Of a stretch of 5,967 nucleotides of DNA, positions 1-5,486 are shown piece after piece. The notes beneath the pieces are model-generated. The model saw only the letters and a program-made list of their open reading frames with translations. It made no database searches and was not told where the DNA came from. Position numbers and translations under genes: made by a program. Each line of letters opens with the position of its first letter. The first letter of the stretch is position 1. The stretch is from Desulfuromonadales bacterium (lineage in GTDB: Bacteria > Desulfobacterota > Desulfuromonadia > Desulfuromonadales > BM103): the NCBI GenBank assembly GCA_029859485.1, contig JAOUDB010000173.1, positions 1-5,967 on the forward strand, in the 5' to 3' direction.

Positions 1-24
1 ACGACTTCCACACCTGATGTTTTA

Positions 25-33
25 TGGTAGAAT
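25..33 (+). promoter_or_regulatory. Candidate extended -10 promoter element for the response regulator gene
   Basis: A TGG followed directly by TAGAAT fits the extended -10 pattern (TGn plus a -10 hexamer, 5 of 6 matches to TATAAT). No convincing -35 hexamer lies 16-18 bases upstream, as is usual for extended -10 promoters. It would start transcription near base 40, leaving a leader of about 33 bases that holds the GAGGGA ribosome binding site (64-69). The upstream gene is outside the window, so read-through from it cannot be excluded. Confidence 0.4.
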
Positions 34-73
34 TGTGCCTTGCTTCAACCAAACTGATATTACGAGGGAATAA

Positions 74-487
74 ATGAAATTAAAGATTCTGGTTTTTGAT
101 GATGATGTGAACATCCGCAACATGCTTAAAACTGCCCTCGAGAGTAAAGGGCATGAAGTGACAACTCTCGCTGACCCGACTGAGTTTAAATATTTCGACC
201 AACTGAACTGCCCCTGCCCAGTAGGCGAGCCCTGTGCTGACGTCCTGATTGCGGATATCGTAATGCCAAAGATTGAAGGGATTGATTTCTGTAAAAAACT
301 CAAGGCTTCTGGCTGCTGGCCTCTTGCCAAGGGCAACGTTGCCATTATCAGCGGCTACCTGACAATTCACTACATGAATGAGTTAAATGAGTTGGGCATT
401 CACTACATGCGCAAGCCATTTGAGATGAAAGAGATGTTCGAATGGATAGAACAATGTCAGGCCCGGATCGAAGATTCTCCCGAATAG
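74..487 (+). CDS. Single-domain response regulator (CheY-like receiver) with an inserted cysteine cluster
   Basis: This 137-residue protein is almost entirely a receiver domain. The acidic pocket is Asp9-Asp10-Asp11 after the first beta strand. The phospho-acceptor is Asp61 in LIADIVMP, followed by the usual Met-Pro. Ser93 takes the conserved Ser/Thr position, and Lys114 in the MRKPF motif is the invariant lysine before a (cis) proline. There is no DNA-binding or enzymatic output domain, so it should act by protein contact or phosphate relay in the cytoplasm; the partner kinase is not in the window. An insertion between the second helix/strand region and the Asp61 strand carries Cys46, Cys48 and Cys54 (CPCPVGEPC), and further cysteines sit at 73, 81 and 128. 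That is unusual for a receiver. The ATG start is supported by GAGGGA four bases upstream. The thioesterase gene follows after 23 bp and may be co-transcribed. The family call is firm; the pathway is unknown. Confidence 0.9.
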   Translation: MKLKILVFDDDVNIRNMLKTALESKGHEVTTLADPTEFKYFDQLNCPCPVGEPCADVLIADIVMPKIEGIDFCKKLKASGCWPLAKGNVAIISGYLTIHYMNELNELGIHYMRKPFEMKEMFEWIEQCQARIEDSPE

Positions 488-510
488 CCCCACCGTATCG
501 AAAGTAACCT

Positions 511-894
511 ATGAACAACTACGCAATTGTCCGTCAGGAACACCTCAACCACTACGGATTTCTTTTTGGCGGGGCACTCTTACAGTGGGTTGATGAATAC
601 GCCTGGCTGGTCGCCTCCCTCGATTTCCCTGGCTGCCCTCTGGTCACGGTCGGCATGGACCAGATCAGCTTCCGTAGGCCTGTAGCCAACGGCTCAATCC
701 TGCGCTTCAACATCCAGCCGATTAAACGCGGCCAGTCATCCGTCCAGTACACCGTCGATGTCTTCGCTGATGCTCCGGGCTCCTCATCAGAGACCGACGT
801 CTTCTCAACCACCATCACCTTCGCGCAGGTCGACAGCGATGGGAACAAGCGCCCTCTCCCCAGGAAAGACAAGTTAAGGTCTGAGGAGGAGTGA
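511..894 (+). CDS. Hotdog-fold acyl-CoA thioesterase (YciA/acyl-CoA hydrolase type)
   Basis: The 127-residue protein has the length and motif of a single hotdog domain. Residues 11-31 carry the signature His-x4-Gly-x2-Phe-Gly-Gly-x-Leu-Leu-x-Trp-x-Asp-x2-Ala, which forms the central helix. Asp28 matches the catalytic aspartate of YciA-type enzymes. The second conserved patch is at 48-57 (Gly-Met-Asp...Ser-Phe-Arg-Arg-Pro-Val). Members hydrolyse acyl-CoA to free CoA and fatty acid in the cytoplasm and usually form hexamers. Chain-length preference cannot be read from sequence. The charged C-terminal tail (about 110-127) is likely flexible. The start is fixed by an in-frame TAA at 505-507 just upstream and no other Met before residue 49, but its ribosome binding site is poor, which suggests translation coupled to the receiver gene ending 23 bp before. 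The family is clear; the substrate is unknown. Confidence 0.85.
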   Translation: MNNYAIVRQEHLNHYGFLFGGALLQWVDEYAWLVASLDFPGCPLVTVGMDQISFRRPVANGSILRFNIQPIKRGQSSVQYTVDVFADAPGSSSETDVFSTTITFAQVDSDGNKRPLPRKDKLRSEEE

Positions 895-899
895 CTTGA

Positions 900-924
900 G
901 GGCTGGGGCTGGGGGCTGGGGGCT
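900..924 (+). repeat. G-rich tandem repeat with a four-run G-quadruplex motif
   Basis: Four G runs (900-902, 905-908, 911-915, 918-922) are separated by identical two-base CT loops, making a short repeat with unit (G)nCT. The tract starts six bases after the thioesterase stop codon. On the + strand, and so in the thioesterase mRNA, it satisfies the canonical G3+N1-7 quadruplex pattern. G-rich imperfect sequence continues to about 940. Whether it folds or acts in transcription ending is inference. Confidence 0.7.
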
Positions 925-995
925 GTGGACTGGAGGCAGCATCAATCAGCAACGTCAATCTCAACAAAACACCACCCGATATCATTAAAAAAAGG

Positions 996-1952
996 CTAGG
1001 TGGTCACTTTCAGCTTTACGAGGAAACTTTTTCCCATCGTTGCCATACCCACCAAAAGACCACCGGCGAGGACACCGACAATAGCGTTCATGAGGGTCGG
1101 CATCAGTGCAGATGCGACATCTCCAACGAAGGGGATGTTCCGAACTGGCCCCACCAAATGGTGCGTTAGTTCATGCGTGCCGGGAAGTCCATGCATCAAG
1201 ATACCGCCGCCAACCAGGAACATTGCGGCCGTACCTACAACCGAGAGGGTTTTCATCAACAGTGGAGCAAGACTTAACAGACCAGCGCCGATCTTTCGGC
1301 GCACCCTTCCCCATGCGTCAAGCTCAGGGACCTTGACAAGATACAGACCAACATCATCAATCTTGACGATGCCCGCAACAAGCGAATAGACACCGGCTGT
1401 TATAAGCAGGGCCATTCCTGAGACCACGGCGATCTGAACTGCCATGGGAGAGTCCTGAACAGTTCCGATGACTATAACAATAATCTCAGTTGAGAGGATG
1501 AAATCTGTTCTGATAGCACCTTTGATTTTTTTTCGTTCAAGCCCGACCACATCCGCCTTTGGATCGGCCAAAATCTTAATTCTCTCAGCCCTCCTCTGCC
1601 CCATCTCCTCCTTGCGATGAAAAAGACTATAGGCAACCTTCTCAAAACCTTCAAAGCACAAAAAAGCTCCCCCGAGCATCAGCAACGGGGTGATAACCCA
1701 TGGCATGAATGCGCTCAGCAAAAGAGCTGCGGGAACGAGAATCAACTTGTTCTTAAACGACCCTTTTGCAACGGCCCACACAACAGGAAGCTCGCGCTCG
1801 GCACGAACTCCGCTCACCTGCTCCGCATTCAGTGCCAGATCATCACCAAGCACTCCAGCGGTTTTTTTGGCCGCAACCTTGGTCAGCAGGGCGATGTCAT
1901 CAAGAAGGCTCGCGATATCATCTATCAGGGTGAGTAAACTGGTTCCTGCCAA
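996..1952 (-). CDS. yedI: DUF808/YedI-family inner membrane protein
   Basis: This 318-residue protein closely resembles E. coli YedI along its length. Recognisable blocks are the N-terminal MAGTSLLTLIDDIASLLDD, the KKTAGVLGDDLALNA segment (29-43), the ELPVVWAVAKGS segment (54-65), LMLGGAFLCFEG (91-102), KGAIRTDFILSTEI (144-157) and a late MFLVGGGILMHG (244-255). Hydrophobic stretches at about 69-100, 151-166, 170-196, 223-250 and 287-308 predict several membrane helices, with a charged cytoplasmic-type loop at 110-148. The biochemical function of the family is unknown. The start is TTG: an in-frame TGA lies three codons upstream, the TTG is seven bases from a GAGGAGA site, and the resulting MAGTS N-terminus matches the family. 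It converges with the thioesterase gene and diverges from the hemolysin III gene, so it is probably transcribed alone. Confidence 0.9.
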   Translation of the reverse strand: MAGTSLLTLIDDIASLLDDIALLTKVAAKKTAGVLGDDLALNAEQVSGVRAERELPVVWAVAKGSFKNKLILVPAALLLSAFMPWVITPLLMLGGAFLCFEGFEKVAYSLFHRKEEMGQRRAERIKILADPKADVVGLERKKIKGAIRTDFILSTEIIVIVIGTVQDSPMAVQIAVVSGMALLITAGVYSLVAGIVKIDDVGLYLVKVPELDAWGRVRRKIGAGLLSLAPLLMKTLSVVGTAAMFLVGGGILMHGLPGTHELTHHLVGPVRNIPFVGDVASALMPTLMNAIVGVLAGGLLVGMATMGKSFLVKLKVTT

Positions 1953-1959
1953 AAGTCAT

Positions 1960-1966
1960 TCTCCTC
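1960..1966 (-). promoter_or_regulatory. Shine-Dalgarno site that fixes the TTG start of the DUF808 gene
   Basis: GAGGAGA on the - strand lies seven bases before the TTG at 1950-1952, which is ideal spacing. A nearer ATG at 1957-1959 is in another frame and is immediately overlapped by a TGA in the DUF808 frame (ATGA). The TTG is therefore the only workable start close to the conserved N-terminus. Confidence 0.75.
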
Positions 1967-2217
1967 AATAGGCATACTGATAAAAACTTGGAACAAAAAA
2001 CATTCAATGCAGAGTCACGGTAGCGCAGTGAAAAGCTCAGGCAAAATTACCACGAAAAGTTAAAACAACATGAATTTATTTGGCAAATTTTCTTAATGGT
2101 TGAATGACAATGCAAACCGTCACCACGTTAATCGTCGTTACAAAAGTTTTACCTTCTGCCCATCGGGATCAAGGCATAATAAACACCATAGGATCAGCAT
2201 TGAGCCCGCAAAGATAG
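1967..2217. other. Divergent intergenic spacer between the DUF808 and hemolysin III genes
   Basis: This AT-rich spacer must hold the start signals of both flanking genes. On the + strand CATAAT (2175-2180, 5 of 6 to the -10 consensus) is the best -10 candidate for the hemolysin III gene, but no good -35 pairs with it. On the - strand only weak promoter-like hexamers are seen in front of DUF808. I see no convincing small gene, RNA gene, riboswitch or strong hairpin here; one open frame (2100-2285) that runs into the hemolysin III gene has no family resemblance and was not accepted. Confidence 0.5.
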
Positions 2218-2229
2218 TGGAGACGAATA

Positions 2230-2886
2230 ATGCGAACCGAACAAGACATCCCTCGCTACAGCGTTGGCGAAGAAATAGCCAATAGTATTACCCATGGTTT
2301 CGGGCTACTGCTTGCGATTACTGGCATGGCCGTACTCATTAACTTCGCCAGTCGGTTGGGCAACACCTGGCACCTGGTCAGTTGCAGTATCTTTGCGACG
2401 ACCTTGATTCTGCAGTACGCATTCTCCACCCTTTATCACAGCATCCAGATTCCCCGTGCAAAAAGCATCATGCGAGTTCTCGACCATTCCGCCATATTCC
2501 TACTGATCGCGGGAACCTATACACCCTTCATGCTTGTCAACCTGCGTGGGGTTTGGGGCTGGTCTCTCTTCGGTATCGTCTGGTCACTGGCCTTGCTAGG
2601 CGTACTTTTCCAGGTGTCACTCTTGCGGCGCTGGCAGGGCATTTCCCTGTCGCTCTATATCGGGATGGGATGGATCGTTGTCATCGCAATCAAACCGATG
2701 CTCGACTCCGTTGCAACAGGGGGGCTGATCTTACTTTTATCAGGTGGATTGGCTTACACTTCCGGGGTGATTTTCTATCTCTGGAAAAGCTTGCGTTACC
2801 ATCATGCCATCTGGCACGGCTTTGTCTTGCTGGGCAGCATCCTGCACTTCTTTGCCGTACTTTTCTACGTCATTCCTCTGGCGTAA
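2230..2886 (+). CDS. Hemolysin III / PAQR family seven-helix membrane protein (YqfA/TrhA type)
   Basis: The 218-residue protein shows the full hemolysin III architecture. Seven hydrophobic segments lie at about 21-40, 47-66, 86-103, 108-127, 139-156, 163-184 and 195-215. Conserved PAQR-type motifs are visible: the N-terminal E-x2-N-x2-THG block (15-23), Ser66 and His70 in FSTLYHS, Asp85-His86 in LDHSAIFLLIAGTYTPF, and a C-terminal HAIWH (His192, His196) in the last-helix region. Together the histidines, Asp and Ser would form the metal site of the PAQR fold. Bacterial members act in the inner membrane and have been linked to membrane energetics and fluidity; the hemolysin name comes from a Bacillus cereus homologue and does not imply a toxin here. 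ATG is preceded by TGGAGA six bases upstream. It converges with arginase, only 8 bp away. Family assignment is firm; the exact role is unknown. Confidence 0.9.
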   Translation: MRTEQDIPRYSVGEEIANSITHGFGLLLAITGMAVLINFASRLGNTWHLVSCSIFATTLILQYAFSTLYHSIQIPRAKSIMRVLDHSAIFLLIAGTYTPFMLVNLRGVWGWSLFGIVWSLALLGVLFQVSLLRRWQGISLSLYIGMGWIVVIAIKPMLDSVATGGLILLLSGGLAYTSGVIFYLWKSLRYHHAIWHGFVLLGSILHFFAVLFYVIPLA

Positions 2887-2894
2887 AAAACAGA

Positions 2895-3785
2895 TCAGAT
2901 AATTCGTTTACCAAAGAGTGATGCTGTCAATTCAACCGCACAGATGGCTGTTTTGTTAAGGTTATCGAGGATAGGATTGATCTCGACGATGTCGAGAGAA
3001 CTCAGGCGCCTGGTGTCTGCCACTAGTTCCATCAACAGTTGGGCCTCGCGATAGGTTAAACCTCCGGGAACCAGTGTCCCGGCACCGGGTGACGCCTGTG
3101 GATCCAGCGCGTCAATGTCCAGGCTGACATGTAAACGCTTGCGGTGGCTCAAGCGTTCGAGAGCTTCACCGGCAACTTTCCACATACCCCGTTCATCAAT
3201 ATCACGCATCGTATATACAGTAATGCCGCTCTCACGCAGATTATCACGCTCTTTTGCATCAAGATCGCGAACACCGATCAAGACAACATCTTCCGGCAAG
3301 AGGCTCGCTCCAGGCCGACCGATATCGACAAGATCCGGGTAACCATGACCGAACAATAACGCCAGGGACATGCCATGGATGTTGCCAGAGTTTGAGGTCG
3401 CCATGGTATTGAAGTCGCCATGAGCGTCAACCCAGAGGACACCACAGGGTTCCTCCTGTGTGACACCGGAGATGGTACCAACCGCGATTGAGTGGTCGCC
3501 ACCGAGGAAGATAGGGATATAACCATTGGCAACAGCCTGCTGGCCTGCGGCACAGGCCTCCTCGCAAATTTGTCGCATAGAGGGGAGATAATTGCTCTGA
3601 CGTTCGTGATTCAGTGATTCACGAACCGGGACCTTGAGGTTGCCCGAGTCATGAACTTCGTAACCAAGCTTTTCCAGTCGGGCAGCGAGCCCTGCGTAGC
3701 GTAAAGCTCCAGGGCCCAGATCGACGCCACGATGCGACTGGCCCAGGTCGACGGGCACACCAATAATCTGCACGGCCTTTTTCAT
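2895..3785 (-). CDS. rocF: Arginase (L-arginine amidinohydrolase)
   Basis: This cytoplasmic enzyme would hydrolyse L-arginine to L-ornithine and urea using a two-manganese centre. At 296 residues it is typical for bacterial arginase. All expected ligands are present: His98 in GGDHS, Asp120/His122/Asp124 in DAHGDFN, and Asp223/Asp225 in SLDIDALDP. The ARG-type N-terminus (GVPVDLGQSHRGVDLGP, 9-25), the substrate-carboxylate loop Ser133-Gly-Asn135-x-His137, and Glu268 in EINP favour arginase over agmatinase or formiminoglutamase. The glycine in DAHGD, where Thr or Ala is more common, is a mild variation. It is the second gene of an operon: the LOR/SDH-domain gene ends 23 bp upstream, and that gap contains a strong GAGGTGA ribosome site four bases before the ATG. 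It ends 8 bp from the oppositely transcribed hemolysin III gene with no obvious terminator. The enzyme family is near certain; substrate specificity is very likely arginine. Confidence 0.93.
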   Translation of the reverse strand: MKKAVQIIGVPVDLGQSHRGVDLGPGALRYAGLAARLEKLGYEVHDSGNLKVPVRESLNHERQSNYLPSMRQICEEACAAGQQAVANGYIPIFLGGDHSIAVGTISGVTQEEPCGVLWVDAHGDFNTMATSNSGNIHGMSLALLFGHGYPDLVDIGRPGASLLPEDVVLIGVRDLDAKERDNLRESGITVYTMRDIDERGMWKVAGEALERLSHRKRLHVSLDIDALDPQASPGAGTLVPGGLTYREAQLLMELVADTRRLSSLDIVEINPILDNLNKTAICAVELTASLFGKRII

Positions 3786-3789
3786 AAGC

Positions 3790-3796
3790 TCACCTC
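3790..3796 (-). promoter_or_regulatory. Strong Shine-Dalgarno site of arginase in the operon junction
   Basis: GAGGTGA on the - strand matches the anti-SD-complementary sequence over seven bases and sits four bases from the arginase ATG, inside the 23-bp gap after the upstream gene's stop. Arginase should therefore be translated independently and efficiently from the shared mRNA. Confidence 0.7.
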
Positions 3797-3808
3797 ACCC
3801 CACCTGCT

Positions 3809-4900
3809 TCACTCTTTAAGATTGTTCCACAGGTTGACCATGAAATCCTGCGCGTTGGTCAATATTGCAACGGCCTGCGCAGAGCCGCGGTTTGCCAGTT
3901 TATCGGCACTGAACTCCGACATATCAACGATATAGAAGAACACCGGGCGCACATCACCATCTTCGGTGACACGGTAACTTGGAACCATATTACCGAAAGC
4001 GATCGAGTGAAGTTGCGTCGCGAGAGCGACCACCGTCGTCGCTTTGCGGGCGTGCTCACGCATGGCATCCTGTGCCTCGTAAACGTCTGAGATCACTTCA
4101 GGGAGAGGTCCATCATCCCTAATGGAGCCTGCCAACACATAAGGCACATCATGCTTTTCACAGGCATAGATGATGCCGTCTTTTAAACCCAGGTCTTCAA
4201 TGGTTTTGGAAATCGAACCACGACTGCGCACTTCATTGATGATGTCGAGGTGGTTGTAATGACCAAGAGGCCTCAGTGTTTGGGAATAGATGTCCTGCCC
4301 TAGTCCGGTCTGGAAAAAAGCCGCCTCGAGGTCGTGAGTAGCCAGAGCATTGCCCGCCAGGAGTCCGTGACAGTAACCATTTTCGACGAGGCCCTGCATG
4401 GCATCACGGCTGTCCTTGTCGAATGCAACAGCAGGTCCGAGGACCCAGACGATGTGGCCATGGTCACGGTCATGACGAAGGACGTCGTACAGGTTGTCAT
4501 AATGGCGGGAGAAAGGCGTCTCTCGTGTGCCCCGGGTACGAAAGGAGAACTTATCTGCGTTTTCTTTAGATGGGGGCTGAAAACCCTCAACATGGACGTA
4601 AATGCCCTCTTCTCCATGTTCGGTCCGTCCAACGACCACTTGATCGCCTTTGCGAACCCGACGAGCCTCGACGACATCGACAGAGACCCCATCCAGAACC
4701 ATCACCGCATCCATGCGGCTTTCCGGAGCAAGCACCCAGTGCCCGTCACCCAGGTGAACATACTCAGGATGATTTGACGTGCCATGAAAATTTCTCGGCA
4801 CGACACCGTCAGCCGGCACAACCTCAACCGAAACAACAGGAGCGTTAACCAGGTGTGGCGCGGTAAAATCAGGAGGATTGTAACCAGGAATAGTGGGCAT
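3809..4900 (-). CDS. LOR/SDH-domain protein (TIGR00300 type), probable ornithine cyclodeaminase
   Basis: The 363-residue protein matches the conserved domain first named from the plant LOR/SDH enzyme and also found as the C-terminal half of cyanobacterial AgrE/ArgZ and in archaeal ornithine cyclodeaminases. The N-terminal subdomain is recognisable by FHGTSNHPEYV (38-48) and a VRKGDQVVVG turn (82-91). The nucleotide-binding-type region has VLGPAV (153-158), ENGYCHGLLAGNALATHDLEAA (173-194) and RPLGHYNHLDIINEVRSRGSI (210-230). The late block has VPYVLAGSIRDDGPLPEVISDV (252-273), LHSIAFGNMVPS (297-308) and a final NRGSAQA (337-343). Known relatives use NAD+ to turn ornithine into proline and ammonia. 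The arginine-degrading N-terminal domain of AgrE/ArgZ is absent; arginase encoded 23 bp downstream would supply ornithine instead. Start: ATG eight bases after AAGGAGA (4909-4915). It is unrelated in sequence to the classical Ocd/mu-crystallin family. Domain identity is strong; activity is inferred. Confidence 0.85.
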   Translation of the reverse strand: MPTIPGYNPPDFTAPHLVNAPVVSVEVVPADGVVPRNFHGTSNHPEYVHLGDGHWVLAPESRMDAVMVLDGVSVDVVEARRVRKGDQVVVGRTEHGEEGIYVHVEGFQPPSKENADKFSFRTRGTRETPFSRHYDNLYDVLRHDRDHGHIVWVLGPAVAFDKDSRDAMQGLVENGYCHGLLAGNALATHDLEAAFFQTGLGQDIYSQTLRPLGHYNHLDIINEVRSRGSISKTIEDLGLKDGIIYACEKHDVPYVLAGSIRDDGPLPEVISDVYEAQDAMREHARKATTVVALATQLHSIAFGNMVPSYRVTEDGDVRPVFFYIVDMSEFSADKLANRGSAQAVAILTNAQDFMVNLWNNLKE

Positions 4901-4941
4901 AACAGGAATCTCCTTAGTGAAAGCATAAACGAGCTTTACTT

Positions 4942-4970
4942 CATATTCTCAAGCGAACAGGGAATGTCAA
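4942..4970 (-). promoter_or_regulatory. Sigma70-type promoter of the arginine-to-proline operon
   Basis: On the - strand a perfect TTGACA (4965-4970) is followed, after 17 bases, by AATATG (4942-4947, 3 of 6 to TATAAT); a 16-base spacing gives GAATAT instead. Transcription would start near 4935 and give a leader of about 35 bases including the AAGGAGA site. The strong -35 with a weak -10 suits a regulated promoter. The -10 area contains the imperfect palindrome CTTGAGAATATGAAG (4938-4952), a possible operator, but it does not match the ARG box well. Confidence 0.5.
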
Positions 4971-5009
4971 GCAGGACGCTAACGATAAGACAGATAAAAC
5001 AGCCCGCAC

Positions 5010-5381
5010 TCAGTCACGTTCAATGACTTTTGTGACTGCGAACCAGTTTGCTAGCAGGATGACTGCGACAACCAGGATACCGACCGTGCCGAGGGGACTC
5101 TTCATGCCTTTATTGAGCATATCCATAACGAAGACACCCAGGTAGCAAAGAGCGATAAACTTGTTGGCTGTGCTGGCCCATTTCTCTCGGCTACTCCACC
5201 CAAGGCTTAGAATAGTCACATTGGCGAGGCCATAGGCTGTCGTAACATAGGCAAACACCATCAATCCGTGAGCAGCGGTATCAGACAGAATGATGTTCAT
5301 GCCATACATAACAAAGAGGAAAGAGCTGAGGATGCTGATCCCGGATAAGCCATACATCAAAATCGTATCGTGTTTCTTCAT
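5010..5381 (-). CDS. Small four-helix membrane protein of unknown function
   Basis: I do not recognise this 123-residue protein. It is strongly hydrophobic, with four predicted membrane helices at about 8-32, 37-62, 72-90 and 96-117. The loops are short: one before helix 2 with Asp34, a basic/aromatic one (SSREKW, 63-68) before helix 3, and NKGMKS (90-95) between helices 3 and 4. The Lys-Lys-His N-terminus and charged Glu-Arg-Asp C-terminus suggest that both ends are cytoplasmic. No catalytic motif, signal-peptide cleavage site or cysteine cluster is visible. The start ATG is preceded by AAGGG about six bases upstream, an acceptable ribosome site. It lies 109 bp upstream of the LOR/SDH-domain gene on the same strand, but the separate promoter there argues against a firm operon. 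It is probably a real gene because its frame is open, hydrophobic throughout and fits neatly between neighbours. Confidence 0.7.
   Translation of the reverse strand: MKKHDTILMYGLSGISILSSFLFVMYGMNIILSDTAAHGLMVFAYVTTAYGLANVTILSLGWSSREKWASTANKFIALCYLGVFVMDMLNKGMKSPLGTVGILVVAVILLANWFAVTKVIERD
5011..5038 (-). terminator. Inverted repeat at the end of the small membrane protein gene, weak terminator candidate
   Basis: Perfect seven-base arms CAGTCAC (5011-5017) and GTGACTG (5032-5038) enclose a 14-base loop. The distal arm overlaps the TGA stop of the - strand gene. No good run of T follows on the - strand (only a TTTTA about 15 bases on), so it is not a clear intrinsic terminator and could be an mRNA 3'-end stabiliser or chance. 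Confidence 0.25.
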
Positions 5382-5435
5382 AAGAACCCTTGCTATTTAA
5401 AGGTGGATGAATTAATCGCAGAAAAAGATTTCATA

Positions 5436-5441
5436 TTTATA
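5436..5441 (-). promoter_or_regulatory. Possible -10 element for the small membrane protein gene
   Basis: TATAAA on the - strand (5 of 6 matches to TATAAT) lies in an AT-rich part of the 105-bp gap after the EamA gene. It would give a leader of roughly 50 bases. No matching -35 hexamer is seen at 16-18 bases, so this is weak; the gene could instead be read from the EamA gene upstream. Confidence 0.25.
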
Positions 5442-5486
5442 CAAGTTTCAAAGCCAGAATGCATTGGTTTTCTCTCTGCTACGGCG

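Noticed and set aside
971..1004. ACCACC...GGTGGT inverted repeat with an A/T run in the loop between the convergent genes
   Set aside because: The loop is more than 20 bases and the T run lies inside it rather than after the stem, so it does not look like an intrinsic terminator.
1000..1389. 129-codon + strand open frame antisense to DUF808
   Set aside because: Pro/Thr/Arg-rich shadow of a well-supported membrane protein gene.
2100..2285. 61-codon + strand open frame in the divergent spacer
   Set aside because: Overlaps the start of the hemolysin III gene, lacks a ribosome site and has a basic, low-complexity composition without family resemblance.
2230..2886. Hemolysin III as a toxin or virulence gene
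   Set aside because: The family is widespread in non-pathogens as PAQR-type membrane proteins; the name is historical.
2382..2921. 179-codon + strand open frame overlapping the hemolysin III gene
   Set aside because: It lies in another frame of a gene with strong family motifs, has a Cys/His/Leu-rich composition typical of a shadow frame and shows no domain.
4334..4777. 147-codon + strand open frame antisense to the LOR/SDH-domain gene
   Set aside because: The opposite strand encodes a protein with clear conserved blocks over the whole stretch; no good ribosome site or family resemblance on this strand.
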